This document shows positions 1 through 9,311 of a stretch of 64,000 bases of DNA, in pieces (position 1 is the stretch's first letter; every line of letters starts with the position of its first letter). This DNA comes from Kitasatospora azatica KCTC 9699 (GTDB lineage: Bacteria; Actinomycetota; Actinomycetes; Streptomycetales; Streptomycetaceae): positions 2,542,001-2,606,000 of the forward strand of contig NZ_JQMO01000003.1 of NCBI RefSeq assembly GCF_000744785.1, given 5' to 3'. The notes under the pieces were generated by a model. That model was given only the letters and a program-made list of their open reading frames with translations, searched no databases and had not been told where the DNA came from. Both the position numbers and the translations under genes were made by a program.

Positions 1-398
1 GAGAAGTAGTCGTCCAGCGCGTCCACACCGCGGGTGGCGAGGGTGGTCAGTTCGCCGGTCCGCCGGCCGGCCAGGTAGCCGGGCCCGAGTGCGGTGGCGT
101 GCTCGACCAGCCGTCCGCGCAGCCGCGACTTCACCCGGGCCACCGAACGGTGCGCCGCCAGTTCGGTGAGCCAGGCGACCACGGCCCGCCCGACCGCGAC
201 GGCGGCGAGCAGCGCCAGCGGCAGGGCCAGCGCACCGATCCCCTGCCCGCGTTGGAAGCAGCGCACCACGATCTCGGCGATCAGCGTGGCCTGGCAGAGC
301 ACCAGGACCGCGCCGGCGCCGCCGAGCAGCACGGAGCCGGCCAGGAAGCGGCGCGCGGCCCGGGCTTCGGCGAGCAGACGGGGATCGACCGGCTTCAT
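1..398 (-). CDS. cydD: CydD-type thiol reductant ABC exporter subunit, N-terminal part (runs off window)
   Basis: Partial gene; about the first 132 residues are in the window, beginning at ATG 398 and continuing leftward past base 1. The encoded segment is a hydrophobic ABC-exporter transmembrane domain: two membrane segments near the N-terminus, then an intracellular-loop-like stretch (RGRLVEHATALGPGYL and the Gly-Glu-Leu that follows) typical of type-1 exporters. The CydDC heterodimer exports glutathione or cysteine, or handles heme, and is needed to assemble cytochrome bd. The gene starts 9 nt after cydB and in the same direction, which makes it the third gene of a cydABD(C) operon. Identification rests on this context and the TMD; the ATPase domain is outside the window. 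Confidence 0.85.
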   Translation of the reverse strand, partial: MKPVDPRLLAEARAARRFLAGSVLLGGAGAVLVLCQATLIAEIVVRCFQRGQGIGALALPLALLAAVAVGRAVVAWLTELAAHRSVARVKSRLRGRLVEHATALGPGYLAGRRTGELTTLATRGVDALDDYF

Positions 399-407
399 GA
401 CGCTCCC

Positions 408-1412
<1,005 letters not shown>

Positions 1413-1431
1413 GTCGGATCAGTCCCCGGGC

Positions 1432-2985
1432 TCAGTAGGCGAAGGCGAGCGGCTGGTCGGCGTCCTCGTCGGAGGACGGGCCGCGCAGCGTCGGATCCTT
1501 GGCGGGCGGGCGTTCCTCGACGTCCGGTCCGGCCTTTGCAAACTTTGCAAGCAGCTTGACCTCGATCACCGCGAGGATCGCGTACAGCACGGTGAAGGTG
1601 ACGAAGGCGCCCACCTGGGTGCCGACGCCGACGTTCGGCGAGACCGAGCTCGCGGTGGTCATCAGCCCGAACACCGACCACGGCTGACGGCCCATCTCGG
1701 TGAAGATCCAGCCGAAGCTGTTGGCGATCAGCGGGAAGCCCATGGTCCAGATGCCGATCCGCCAGCTCCACTTGGTCAGCTGCGGGCCGAGCTCGCGACT
1801 GCGGGTGAGCATCAGGCGCGGCGGTTCGTCCTCGCCGGTGCGGTACTCGGGCGCCAGGAACCGCTTCTTCCGGGTGGTCCAGAGCCCGATCAGACCGGCC
1901 AGGAAGGAGGTCATGCCGAACCCGATCATGAGCCGGAAGCCCCAGTAGGTCACGAAGATGTTGGGGATGTAGTCGGTCGGGTTGCCGCCGTACTTGGCGG
2001 CCTCGGCGGCGGCGGTGTCGTTGATGCCGGGGACCGCCGAGCTGAAGTCTCCCTTGGCGAGGAAGGACAGTATCCCGGGGAACTCCAGCTCCACCGAGTT
2101 GTGGCCCTGGTTGACGTTGCCGACCGCGAAGATCGAGAACGGCGCCGGGGACTGGGTGTCCCAGAGCGCCTCGGCGGAGGCCATCTTCATCGGCTGCTGC
2201 TCGAACATCACCTTGGCCAGCGTGTCGCCGCTGATCGCGGTGCCCAGGCCGGCCACCACGGCCATCACCAGGCCGAGCCGCAGCGAGGTGCGCATCGCGG
2301 CCACCTTGCGCCGGGCGGTGTCGTCGGCGGTCCCGGACGCCCTCTTCGCCTTCCACAGGTGGTACGAGGCGATGCCGACCATGAAGGCCGCGCCGGTCAG
2401 GAAGGCCGCGGTGAGGGTGTGGAAGACCACCACCAGCGTGGTGTCCTGGAACAGCACCTTGACGATGTCGGTGAGCTGCGCCTTCTTGGTCACCGGGTCG
2501 ATGGTGTAGCCGTTGGGGTGCTGCATCCAGGAGTTGGCGGCCAGGATGAAGTAGGCGGAGAGCACGGTGCCCAGCGCCACCATCCACATGCAGGCGCAGT
2601 GGATCCGCTTCGGCAGCTTGTCCCAACCGAAGATCCACAGGCCGATGAAGGTGGACTCGAAGAAGAAGGCGATCAGCGCCTCCATCGCCAGCGGCGCACC
2701 GAAGACGTCACCGACGAAGCGCGAGTAGTCCGACCAGTTCATGCCGAACTGGAACTCCTGCACGATCCCGGTCACCACGCCCATGGCGATGTTGATCAGG
2801 AAGAGCTTGCCCCAGAACTTGGTGGCGTGGAAGTACTTCTCCTTCGCCGTGCGCACCCAGGCGGTCTCCAGCCCGGCCACCATCCCCGCCAGACTGATCG
2901 TCAGCGGGACGAAGAGGAAGTGATAGACGGTGGTGACCCCGAACTGCCATCGCGCGATGGTCTCGTGAGCGACTGCTAGCTCCAT
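1432..2985 (-). CDS. cydA: Cytochrome bd oxidase subunit I
   Basis: 517 residues from ATG 2985, which follows a GAGGG Shine-Dalgarno sequence. The open frame extends further upstream to 3099, but that extension is not CydA-like. The N-terminus MELAVAHETIARWQFG and the following YHFLFVPLT contain the axial histidine for heme b595 (His22 here). The quinol-binding loop region and the GRQPW motif (MGRQPWSVFGLM) are present. CydA binds hemes b558, b595 and d and carries the quinol oxidation and O2 reduction sites. It is the first gene of the leftward cyd operon; the 3.0-3.15 kb upstream region has a Rex-like operator, suggesting induction under low oxygen or high NADH. Confidence 0.97.
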   Translation of the reverse strand: MELAVAHETIARWQFGVTTVYHFLFVPLTISLAGMVAGLETAWVRTAKEKYFHATKFWGKLFLINIAMGVVTGIVQEFQFGMNWSDYSRFVGDVFGAPLAMEALIAFFFESTFIGLWIFGWDKLPKRIHCACMWMVALGTVLSAYFILAANSWMQHPNGYTIDPVTKKAQLTDIVKVLFQDTTLVVVFHTLTAAFLTGAAFMVGIASYHLWKAKRASGTADDTARRKVAAMRTSLRLGLVMAVVAGLGTAISGDTLAKVMFEQQPMKMASAEALWDTQSPAPFSIFAVGNVNQGHNSVELEFPGILSFLAKGDFSSAVPGINDTAAAEAAKYGGNPTDYIPNIFVTYWGFRLMIGFGMTSFLAGLIGLWTTRKKRFLAPEYRTGEDEPPRLMLTRSRELGPQLTKWSWRIGIWTMGFPLIANSFGWIFTEMGRQPWSVFGLMTTASSVSPNVGVGTQVGAFVTFTVLYAILAVIEVKLLAKFAKAGPDVEERPPAKDPTLRGPSSDEDADQPLAFAY

Positions 2986-3104
2986 TTCGGCCCTCTTCCC
3001 TGCCGGTCGGTGTCCGGTCTGTCCTGGTTCAACCCAGAATCCTGCCTCACCTAACAGACAAAGGTGCTCTTCACCGCAAATGGCACCAATGCATGTCAAG
3101 CTTG

Positions 3105-3138
3105 CGAGCTTGTGAACGTGAATACATTCACAAGCTCG
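3105..3138. promoter_or_regulatory. Inverted repeat containing a Rex-like operator upstream of cydA
   Basis: Perfect 12-bp arms (CGAGCTTGTGAA at 3105-3116 and its complement at 3127-3138) separated by 10 nt. Within it, 3117-3132 reads CGTGAA-TACA-TTCACA, an 11/12 match to the actinomycete Rex consensus TGTGAA-N4-TTCACA. The element is 120-150 bp upstream of the cydA start, between cydA and the convergent end of the histidine kinase gene. Rex is the NADH/NAD+-sensing repressor of cyd operons in Streptomyces; assignment here is by motif match. Confidence 0.8.
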
Positions 3139-3195
3139 ATCACAGTATGACCCACACGTGTTCGATCGAAACAGGCGGGGGGTATCCCGAACGCG

Positions 3196-4731
3196 CTACA
3201 GCCCGCGCGGGGACGGCAGCGTCACCCGGAAGGTCGCGCCCTCGCCGGGCGCGGTGTCCAGCGTCAGCGTCCCCCCGTGCGCCCGCGCGAAGGCGGTGGC
3301 GATCGCCAGTCCCAGCCCCGCGCCGCCGCCCTCGTGCCGACTGCGCGAGGCGTCCACCCGGTAGAACCGCTCGAACACCCGCTCGGCCTGATCCTTCGTC
3401 AGACCTGGCCCGGAGTCCGCGACTTCCAGCACGCAGCCGTCGTCCAGGGTGCCCACCCCGATCCGCACGGCGGTGCCCGGCGGGGTGTACTTCACGGCGT
3501 TGCCGACCAGGTTGGTCACCACCTGGCGCAGCCGCGCCTCGTCCCCGAGCACGGCCGCCGCGCCGGGCGCGCCCGCCCCGCCGGGGCCGGTCAGCGAGAC
3601 CGCCCGGGTCGGGTCCAGCGCGGTCAGGTCGTGCAGCGCGTCGGCGGCCAGCGTGCGCAGGTCCATCGGCGCCAGGTCCAGCGGCCGTTCCTCGTCGAGC
3701 CGGGCCAGCGTGAGCAGGTCCTCGACCAGGCCGCCCATCCGGACCGCCTCGCTCTCGATCCGGTCCATGGTCCGCTTGACGTCCGCCTCCGAACGCAGCG
3801 CGCCCATCCGGTACAGCTCGGCGAAGCCCCGGATGCCGGCCAGCGGGGTGCGCAGCTCGTGCGAGGCGTCCGCGACGAAGCGCCGCATCCGGGCCTCCGA
3901 GGCGGCCTGCGCGGCGAAGGCCGACTCGATCTGGTCGAGCATCCCGTTCAGCGCCAGCGACAGCCGCCCGACCTCGGTGGCCCGTGGCAGCTCGGGCATC
4001 CGGTAGGAGAGCTCGCCGGCCGCGATCAGCTCGGTGCCGCGCTCGATCCGGCGCAGCGGCAGCAGCCCGGCCCGCACCGCGAGCGCGCCCAGTCCGACGA
4101 TCAGCACCAGCACCGCGCCGCCGATCAGCAGGAAGGCGGCCCGCAGCTTCTCGACGGTGGAGTCCACCTCGTCCAGCGAGGCCCCGACCAGCATGTAGGA
4201 GGCCTGGGTGCCGCCGGACGTCCCGGCGCCGCGCTGCACCGGCACGATCAGCAGCCGCCAGGGGCCACCGCGCTCACCGGGCACGTCGAAGGGCCTGCCG
4301 AGGTGGGCACTCAGCGCGCCGCCCCGCAGGTCGGGCAGCAGCGGCTCCGGGTCGCTGGCCGTCATCGGCTGGCGCAGCGTCCGCTGCACCGTGCCGTTCG
4401 CGTCCAGCATCCGCACCTCGTACTGGCTGGGCAGGTACGCGGAGCCGCGCTTGCTCAGGCCGCTGGACTGGTCGACCGCGAACGGGGAGACACTGGAGAC
4501 ACCGGTGCGCTGCCCACCCCGGTAGGAGGCCTGGGTGCCCAGCCGCTGCAGCTGCTGGTCGATCCGCCCGGTCAGCTGCGAGCGCACGGTCCCCAGCACC
4601 ACCACGTCGCTCACCAGCAGGCCGGTGAAGACCAGCACCAGGGTGAGCGCCAGCAGCCGGGCGCGCAGCGACAGCTGCCCGGTCCACCGGAAGAGCCCGC
4701 GCGGCGACAGCCGCCCGAGGAGCCCGCGCAC
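3196..4731 (-). CDS. Two-component sensor histidine kinase (HAMP-HisKA-HATPase)
   Basis: 511 residues. TM1 is at about 23-48, an extracytoplasmic sensor segment at 50-197, TM2 at 198-222, HAMP at 223-275, and the HisKA dimerisation helix with the H-box ASHELRTPLAG (phospho-accepting His291). The HATPase domain has an N-box (NLVGNAVKYTP), G1 (DSGPGL) and G2 (GGAGLGLAIA). The start is a GTG at 4731, directly after the stop of the response regulator, so translation is probably coupled. The kinase would phosphorylate the OmpR-type regulator encoded just upstream. The stimulus is not evident from the sequence; a nearby MacAB-like exporter with matching promoter repeats is a plausible target. Confidence 0.93.
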   Translation of the reverse strand: MRGLLGRLSPRGLFRWTGQLSLRARLLALTLVLVFTGLLVSDVVVLGTVRSQLTGRIDQQLQRLGTQASYRGGQRTGVSSVSPFAVDQSSGLSKRGSAYLPSQYEVRMLDANGTVQRTLRQPMTASDPEPLLPDLRGGALSAHLGRPFDVPGERGGPWRLLIVPVQRGAGTSGGTQASYMLVGASLDEVDSTVEKLRAAFLLIGGAVLVLIVGLGALAVRAGLLPLRRIERGTELIAAGELSYRMPELPRATEVGRLSLALNGMLDQIESAFAAQAASEARMRRFVADASHELRTPLAGIRGFAELYRMGALRSEADVKRTMDRIESEAVRMGGLVEDLLTLARLDEERPLDLAPMDLRTLAADALHDLTALDPTRAVSLTGPGGAGAPGAAAVLGDEARLRQVVTNLVGNAVKYTPPGTAVRIGVGTLDDGCVLEVADSGPGLTKDQAERVFERFYRVDASRSRHEGGGAGLGLAIATAFARAHGGTLTLDTAPGEGATFRVTLPSPRGL

Positions 4732-4732
4732 C

Positions 4733-5560
4733 TCAGTCCTGCTGCTGCGGCGGGCGGCGCAGCGCGTAGCCGATGCCGCGCACCGTGTGGATCAGCTTGG
4801 GCCCGTGGTCCGGTCCGGAGTCGAGCTTGCGCCGCAGGTAGGAGATGTAGGACTCGACGATGCTCAGGTCGCCGCCGAAGTCGTAGGCCCAGACGTGGTC
4901 GAGGATCTGCGCCTTGGAGACCACCCGGCCGACGTTGGCCATCAGGTAGTGCAGCAGCTTGAACTCGGTGGGGGAGAGCGAGACGGGCTTGCCGTCCCGG
5001 GTCACCTCGTGGGCCAGCGGGTCCAGGGTGAGGTCGGCCACGGTGAGCCGGCCGTCCTCGGCCGGTCCGCCGGCCCGGCGCAGGATCGCCCGGATCCGGG
5101 CGATCAGCTCCTCCAGGCTGAACGGCTTGGTGACGTAGTCGTCGGCGCCGGCCGCCAGGCCGTGCACCTTGTCCTCGGTGCCGTCCTTGGCGGTGAGGAA
5201 GAGCACCGGCAGGTGGTCGGCCGGGCGCGGCCGGCCCGGGCGGGCGGCCAGGCCGGCGGGGTTGGCGATCTGCTGGCGGCGGGTCTGCTCGCGCAGCCGC
5301 TCCACCACGGTGAAGCCGTCCAGGTCGGGGAGCATCACGTCGAGCACCACCAGGTCCGGGCGCTCGACCGAGATCGCGGCCAGCGCCTCCTCCCCGGTGG
5401 CGGCGGACTCGACCCGGAAACCGGAGAAGCGCAGCGAGGCGGAGAGCAGCTCGCGGATGTTCGGCTCGTCGTCCACCACCAGCAGGAACGCCTCGCCGGA
5501 GGCGCGGCCGGCGGCCGGCACTGCGGGTGCGGTGGTGGCGGGCACAGTCCCTGACATCAC
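4733..5560 (-). CDS. OmpR/PhoB-family response regulator with an insert in the receiver domain
   Basis: 275 residues from GTG 5560; an ATG at 5557 is equally possible, since GGGAGG lies 8 to 11 nt upstream. Receiver domain with acidic pocket DDE (30-32), phospho-acceptor Asp74 (LVVLDVMLPD), switch Thr in FLTAK and Lys145 (TKPF). C-terminal winged-helix DNA-binding domain (SPTEFKLLHYL, SYLRRKLD, TVRGIGYAL). About 20 residues rich in Gln, Arg and Pro (roughly 92-114) interrupt the receiver between alpha-3 and beta-4, which ordinary OmpR regulators lack. It is the first gene of a two-gene operon with the histidine kinase. Repeats in its promoter suggest autoregulation. Confidence 0.94.
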   Translation of the reverse strand: MMSGTVPATTAPAVPAAGRASGEAFLLVVDDEPNIRELLSASLRFSGFRVESAATGEEALAAISVERPDLVVLDVMLPDLDGFTVVERLREQTRRQQIANPAGLAARPGRPRPADHLPVLFLTAKDGTEDKVHGLAAGADDYVTKPFSLEELIARIRAILRRAGGPAEDGRLTVADLTLDPLAHEVTRDGKPVSLSPTEFKLLHYLMANVGRVVSKAQILDHVWAYDFGGDLSIVESYISYLRRKLDSGPDHGPKLIHTVRGIGYALRRPPQQQD

Positions 5561-5594
5561 GGGGCGGGCCTCCCGGTCCTCGGCTTGTCGTCCG

Positions 5595-5621
5595 ATCGGA
5601 TGATGGTCATCGGATGATGGT
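5595..5621. repeat. 13-bp tandem direct repeat upstream of the response regulator
   Basis: ATCGGATGATGGT occurs at 5595-5607 and again at 5609-5621, a 14-bp period, 35-60 bp upstream of the regulator start. Tandem sites are what OmpR-family dimers bind, so this may be an autoregulatory site or part of the 5' untranslated region. A different 11-bp-spaced pair lies just upstream at 5643-5659. Confidence 0.55.
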
Positions 5622-5642
5622 TTTGGAGGCTACGCGAAATCT

Positions 5643-5659
5643 CTGAGAAATGCATGAGC
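5643..5659. promoter_or_regulatory. 11-bp-spaced GAG repeat pair upstream of the response regulator
   Basis: CTGAGA (5643-5648) and ATGAGC (5654-5659) start 11 bp apart. The same hexamer type in a three-unit array with the same spacing lies upstream of the exporter operon at 10891-10918. Matching spacing and the TGAG core suggest one OmpR-type regulator could bind both, but this is inference from short motifs. Confidence 0.35.
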
Positions 5660-5720
5660 CGGTTGTTCCCTCCGTAGGCACAGCGACACCCCGCGGGACC
5701 AAGCGGCTCGATGCCATCCC

Positions 5721-6413
5721 TCAGGCCTGCGCGGCCTGGGCGGCCAGGGCGGCGGCTCGGGCCTCGCCCCGGGCCCGGGAACGCTTGGCGTAGCTGATCG
5801 TCCAGAAGACCAGGACGCCGGTGACGGCGTACGGCAGGATGTTGTTCACCGTGACCGCCTGCCCGTTGGACAGCGAGTAGACCAGGGCGATCCGCAGCAC
5901 CGCCTCGGCCAGGTAGCCGACGCCCCAGCCGATGGTCAGGTTGCGCTGGACCTTGCGGAACGCCTCGAACTGCCACAGGCCGTTCCACCAGTCCGCCTGC
6001 TCCTTGGTGCCGTCGGTGGCGAACTTGCGGCCGAAGTAGAACATCAGCGGCTTCGGCGCGGCCAGCGTGGCCAGGCAGAGCAGCCCGAACAGGCCGGTGA
6101 TCGCGGAGTCCTTGGCCAGCAGCAGCTTCGCGTCGTGCGGGCCGATGAACGAGACGATCACGGTCAGCGCGACGAAGACCAGCGAAACCACCGCGAACTC
6201 GTCGACCCGGCGGTGCCAGGCCAGGTAGACCACGATGTCCAGCACCGGGCCGAGGCCGGAGAGCAGGATCGCCAGGTACTCGCTGGTGTGGCCGTGGAAG
6301 TGGTTGTAGATGAGGATCGGCGCAACGATGTTGAGGCCGATGCTGAGCAGCCAGCCGAGCGCGGCCGCCTTGCCCTTGCGGGCCGGCGCAGACGGAGCGG
6401 CAGGAGTGGACAC
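5721..6413 (-). CDS. VC0807-like integral membrane protein
   Basis: 230 residues with a GTG start at 6413 preceded by GGGGGA. The protein has about six hydrophobic segments: LGWLLSIGLNIVAPILIY at the N-terminus, a segment around ILLSGLGPVLDIVVYLAW, and a final pair near VNNILPYAVTGVLVFW. An Arg/Ala-rich cytoplasmic tail ends the protein. The arrangement, with N-terminal NxxxP, a DFGVG-like GPVLD and a conserved GRK(F) before the WxxLWQ segment, resembles VC0807 or septation-protein-A-like membrane proteins of unknown function. It stands alone between the exporter operon terminator and the two-component system. Upstream it has a perfect 14-bp palindrome that may be an operator. No catalytic motif is visible. 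Confidence 0.7.
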   Translation of the reverse strand: MSTPAAPSAPARKGKAAALGWLLSIGLNIVAPILIYNHFHGHTSEYLAILLSGLGPVLDIVVYLAWHRRVDEFAVVSLVFVALTVIVSFIGPHDAKLLLAKDSAITGLFGLLCLATLAAPKPLMFYFGRKFATDGTKEQADWWNGLWQFEAFRKVQRNLTIGWGVGYLAEAVLRIALVYSLSNGQAVTVNNILPYAVTGVLVFWTISYAKRSRARGEARAAALAAQAAQA

Positions 6414-6483
6414 GTGTTTCCCCCGGACAGATGTACTAAGTGCAGGACGGTTCCCGGCTGGTAGCCGGGGCCGCCCGTCATTG

Positions 6484-6497
6484 TGTCGGATCCGACA
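6484..6497. promoter_or_regulatory. Perfect 14-bp palindrome upstream of the VC0807-like gene
   Basis: TGTCGGATCCGACA is fully self-complementary and lies 70-84 bp upstream of the GTG at 6413. No regulator is adjacent, so the binding factor is unknown. The length and central symmetry fit a dimeric helix-turn-helix operator. Confidence 0.5.
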
Positions 6498-6538
6498 ACG
6501 GGCCGCCTAGGGTCTGGATGGTCACCTGCGGGAAATAC

Positions 6539-6587
6539 GGAAGGTGACTGCTCGTCAGCCCACTCAACCGACGAACAGTCACCTTCC
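6539..6587 (-). terminator. Terminator hairpin after the exporter operon
   Basis: Arms GGAAGGTGACTG (6539-6550) and CAGTCACCTTCC (6576-6587) pair perfectly. A further TCGTC/GACGA pair extends the stem inward past a C/A mismatch on the plus strand. It sits 15 nt beyond the stop of the last exporter-operon gene. Confidence 0.75.
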
Positions 6588-6601
6588 CGGGTGGGCGAGC
6601 G

Positions 6602-7264
6602 TCAGCCGCCGCTCTTCGAACTGCCGCCGCCCTGTCCAGTGGTCCCCCCGCCGAAGCCGCCGAAGCCGCCGGCGCCGCCTTCGGTGAGCTGGGAGGCCGT
6701 GTAGCCGCCGGAGCCGTCCGGGGTGCCGACCACGGTCACGGTCTGGCCGGGCTGCAGGTCGGTGACCTTGCCGTCCTGGGTGACCGAGACCTTGGTGGAG
6801 CCGCCGGTGGTGACCTTGACGATGTTGCCGTTGGCGTCGGTCAGGTAGACGGTGCTGCCGTCGACCAACTTGACCGTGCCCCGGGTGAAGCCGGCGCCGC
6901 CGCCCTGGCCGCCGGTGTTGGCACCGCCGCCGGTGCCGCGGCTGCGCGTGCCGCCCTGACCACCGGCCTGAGCACCGCCCTGGCCACCCTGGCCGCCCGC
7001 CTGACCGCGCTGGCCGGCCGCCGCGCTCACCGAGCGCCCGGAGCCGCCCGAGCTGCCGTTGTTCTTCTGGTACCAGGCGCCGCCGCTGAAGGCGACCGCC
7101 GCGATCACACCGCCGGCCAGCACCAGGGTGAGCCAGGGCAGCTTGCGGCGCGGCGGGGCGGCCAGCTCGGCCGTGATGTCACGGGCGTCCGGCGCGGTGG
7201 CCAGCAGTTCGGCGTGCGCGGCCGACTCCGCGGAGCGGGCCGACGTGCTTTCCACAGTAGACAT
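6602..7264 (-). CDS. Gly-rich membrane-anchored protein with a DUF5666-like domain
   Basis: 220 residues from ATG 7264, preceded by GAGGA overlapping the permease stop; a GTG at 7276 is a poorer choice. The layout is a cytoplasmic N-terminal tail of about 45 residues, one membrane anchor (WLTLVLAGGVIAAVAFSGG), a long extracytoplasmic Gly/Gln linker with repeated GGQGG, then a small beta-rich domain. In that domain TVKLVDGSTVYLTDANGN and VTDLQPGQTVTVVG resemble DUF5666-type OB-like modules. It ends with another Gly-rich tail. It is the last gene of the exporter operon, so it probably works at the membrane or in the cell wall with the exporter. No enzymatic residues are recognised. Confidence 0.75.
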   Translation of the reverse strand: MSTVESTSARSAESAAHAELLATAPDARDITAELAAPPRRKLPWLTLVLAGGVIAAVAFSGGAWYQKNNGSSGGSGRSVSAAAGQRGQAGGQGGQGGAQAGGQGGTRSRGTGGGANTGGQGGGAGFTRGTVKLVDGSTVYLTDANGNIVKVTTGGSTKVSVTQDGKVTDLQPGQTVTVVGTPDGSGGYTASQLTEGGAGGFGGFGGGTTGQGGGSSKSGG

Positions 7265-7272
7265 GGGGTTCC

Positions 7273-8481
7273 TCACTCGTGCCGCAGGGCGTCGATGGGT
7301 CGCAGCGAGGCGGCCCGGTTGGCCGGGTAGCTGCCGAAGAAGAGGCCGATCGCCACCGCGATCCCGAACGCCCCGAGCACCGAGGACGGGATCACCACCG
7401 GCTTGATCCCGACCACGCTGAAGTGCGAGCCGATGATGCCCACCGCCACCCCGAGCCCGGCGCCCAGCACCGAGAGCAGGGTGGACTCGGTGAGGAACTG
7501 ACCCAGGATCACGGCCTTCGGCGCACCGAGCGCCTTGCGGATGCCGATCTCCCTGGTCCGCTCGGTCACCGTGACCAGCATGATGTTGGTGATCCCGATC
7601 CCGCCGACCAGCAGCGAGATCGCGGCCACCGCGCCGAGCAGCACGGTGAAGGTCTTGCTGGTGCTCTCCCGGGCGGTGAGCAGCGAAGTCTGGTTGCTGA
7701 CCCGGAAGTCCAGCTTGGTCGGGTCGGTCAGCGAGTGGGTCCCCATCAGGATCTGGGTGATCTCGGACTGGGCCTGGGTGGTGGTGTCGGCCGAAGTCGC
7801 CTGGACCAGGATCTGGTTGACCGAGGCGAAGCCGGTGAAGGCGTTCTGCACGGTCGGCAGCGGGGCGATCACCACGTCGTCCGGGTCGTTGAAGCCGGTC
7901 GCGCCCTTGGTGGCCAGCACGCCGACCACGGTGAACGGGGTGCCGCTGATGCTGATCTTCTTGCCGACCGGGTCCTCGGTGTCGAAGACCTGCTTGGCCG
8001 TGGTGGAGCCGAGCACGGCCACCTTGCGGGAGTTGAGCACGTCGTCGTTGCTGAAGTAGTCGCCGGAGGCGATCTTCTCGTTGGCGGTCTCGAAGTACGC
8101 CGGGTAGGTGCCGATCACCGAGCCCGGGGTGTAGGAGACGTTGCCGTAGAGGGCGCTCGCGGAGGTGGTGACCACCGGTGCCACCGACTTGATGTCGGGG
8201 GCGGCGCTCGGGTCGGCCAGCGCGCGGGCGTCGTCCACGGTGAGCTTCTTGACGGTGGACGCGGTGCGCGCACCGCCGCCCGCGCCGGAGGAGACGGTGA
8301 GCGAGTTGGTGCCGAGCGAGGTGATCGAGTTCTTCACCGCCTCCGAGGAGCCGTTGCCGACCGCCAGCAGCAGGATCACCGAGGCGACGCCGATCAGCAC
8401 GCCGAGCATGGTGAGCGCGGAGCGCACCTTGTTGGCCGCCAGGCCCGCGAAGGCGAAGCGGATCATCTGCCAGAGGATCAT
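7273..8481 (-). CDS. MacB-like ABC transporter permease
   Basis: 402 residues with the FtsX/MacB architecture. TM1 is within about the first 40 residues (FAFAGLAANKVRSALTMLGV), followed by a large extracytoplasmic MacB core domain of about 200 residues. Three C-terminal membrane helices surround the conserved VTVTERTREIGIRKALGA signature. The start at 8481 overlaps the ATPase stop by 4 nt (ATGA type). MacB-like permeases do not form a substrate channel but move by mechanotransmission, driving export of peptides, lipids or drugs through the periplasm or wall. In Gram-positives these partner with an ATPase and an HlyD-like adaptor, as encoded here. The substrate cannot be inferred. Confidence 0.93.
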   Translation of the reverse strand: MILWQMIRFAFAGLAANKVRSALTMLGVLIGVASVILLLAVGNGSSEAVKNSITSLGTNSLTVSSGAGGGARTASTVKKLTVDDARALADPSAAPDIKSVAPVVTTSASALYGNVSYTPGSVIGTYPAYFETANEKIASGDYFSNDDVLNSRKVAVLGSTTAKQVFDTEDPVGKKISISGTPFTVVGVLATKGATGFNDPDDVVIAPLPTVQNAFTGFASVNQILVQATSADTTTQAQSEITQILMGTHSLTDPTKLDFRVSNQTSLLTARESTSKTFTVLLGAVAAISLLVGGIGITNIMLVTVTERTREIGIRKALGAPKAVILGQFLTESTLLSVLGAGLGVAVGIIGSHFSVVGIKPVVIPSSVLGAFGIAVAIGLFFGSYPANRAASLRPIDALRHE

Positions 8482-9311
8482 CCGTGTGCTCCCACCAGCT
8501 GGGCGTGCTTCGGCGGCGGCCCGGCCACCGGGCCCTGCCGTACGTCCGAGACGATCTGACCGTCCACCAGCCGCAGCACCCGCTTGGCGTGCGCGGCCAC
8601 CTCGTCCTCGTGGGTGATCAGCACGACCGTTCGTCCGGTCGCGTTGAGTCCGTCGATGATGTTCAGTACCTCTTCGGTGGAGCGGCTGTCCAGGTTGCCG
8701 GTGGGCTCGTCGGCCAGCAGCATCGCCGGGGCGGTGACCAGTGCGCGGGCCACCGCGACGCGCTGCTGCTGGCCGCCGGACAGCTCGTTGGGCTTGTGGT
8801 CGGCCCGGTCGGCGAGGCCGACCAGGGAGAGCGCCGCCTCGGCCCGCCGGCGCCGCTCGGCCGCCCGGACGCCCGCGTAGGCGAGCGGCAGTTCGACCTG
8901 GGCCAGCGCGGTGGTGCGCGGCACCAGGTTGAAGGACTGGAAGATGAAGCCGATCTTCCGGTTGCGCACCAGGGAGAGCTGCCGCTCGTCCAGGTGGCCG
9001 ACGTCGATCCCGTCCAGCAGGTAGCGGCCGGCGGTCGGCACGTCCAGGCAGCCCAGGATGTTCATCAGGGTGGACTTGCCGGAGCCCGAACTGCCCATCA
9101 CCGCGACGAAGTCGCCCTGCTCGATGTCCAGGTCGACGCCGAGCGGCCGACCGTCGGCCGGATCGGACCGACCGCGCAGCGCGTGCACGGTCGCGTCGCC
9201 GTGGCCGTAGGACTTGGTGAGCCGGCGGACCTGGATGACGGGCGGCGGCGGGCCCTGCCGCTCCTGCGGCGACTCCGGTGGGGGGCCCGGCTTCCGGGGC
9301 CGACGGGCCAT
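8478..9311 (-). CDS. MacB-like ABC transporter ATP-binding protein
   Basis: 277 residues. Walker A is GSSGSGKST (about 73-81), the Q-loop is FQSFNL, the signature motif LSGGQQQR, Walker B MLLADEPT, and the switch His is in LITHED. A Pro-rich extension of about 24 residues precedes the fold. An unusual short insert (RSDPADGRPLG, about 48-58) splits the strand where homologues usually read directly into LDIEQGDF. The gene starts where the adaptor gene ends (ATGA-type overlap at 9311) and overlaps the permease start, so the three are translationally coupled. It energises the MacB-like permease. Confidence 0.95.
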   Translation of the reverse strand: MARRPRKPGPPPESPQERQGPPPPVIQVRRLTKSYGHGDATVHALRGRSDPADGRPLGVDLDIEQGDFVAVMGSSGSGKSTLMNILGCLDVPTAGRYLLDGIDVGHLDERQLSLVRNRKIGFIFQSFNLVPRTTALAQVELPLAYAGVRAAERRRRAEAALSLVGLADRADHKPNELSGGQQQRVAVARALVTAPAMLLADEPTGNLDSRSTEEVLNIIDGLNATGRTVVLITHEDEVAAHAKRVLRLVDGQIVSDVRQGPVAGPPPKHAQLVGAHG

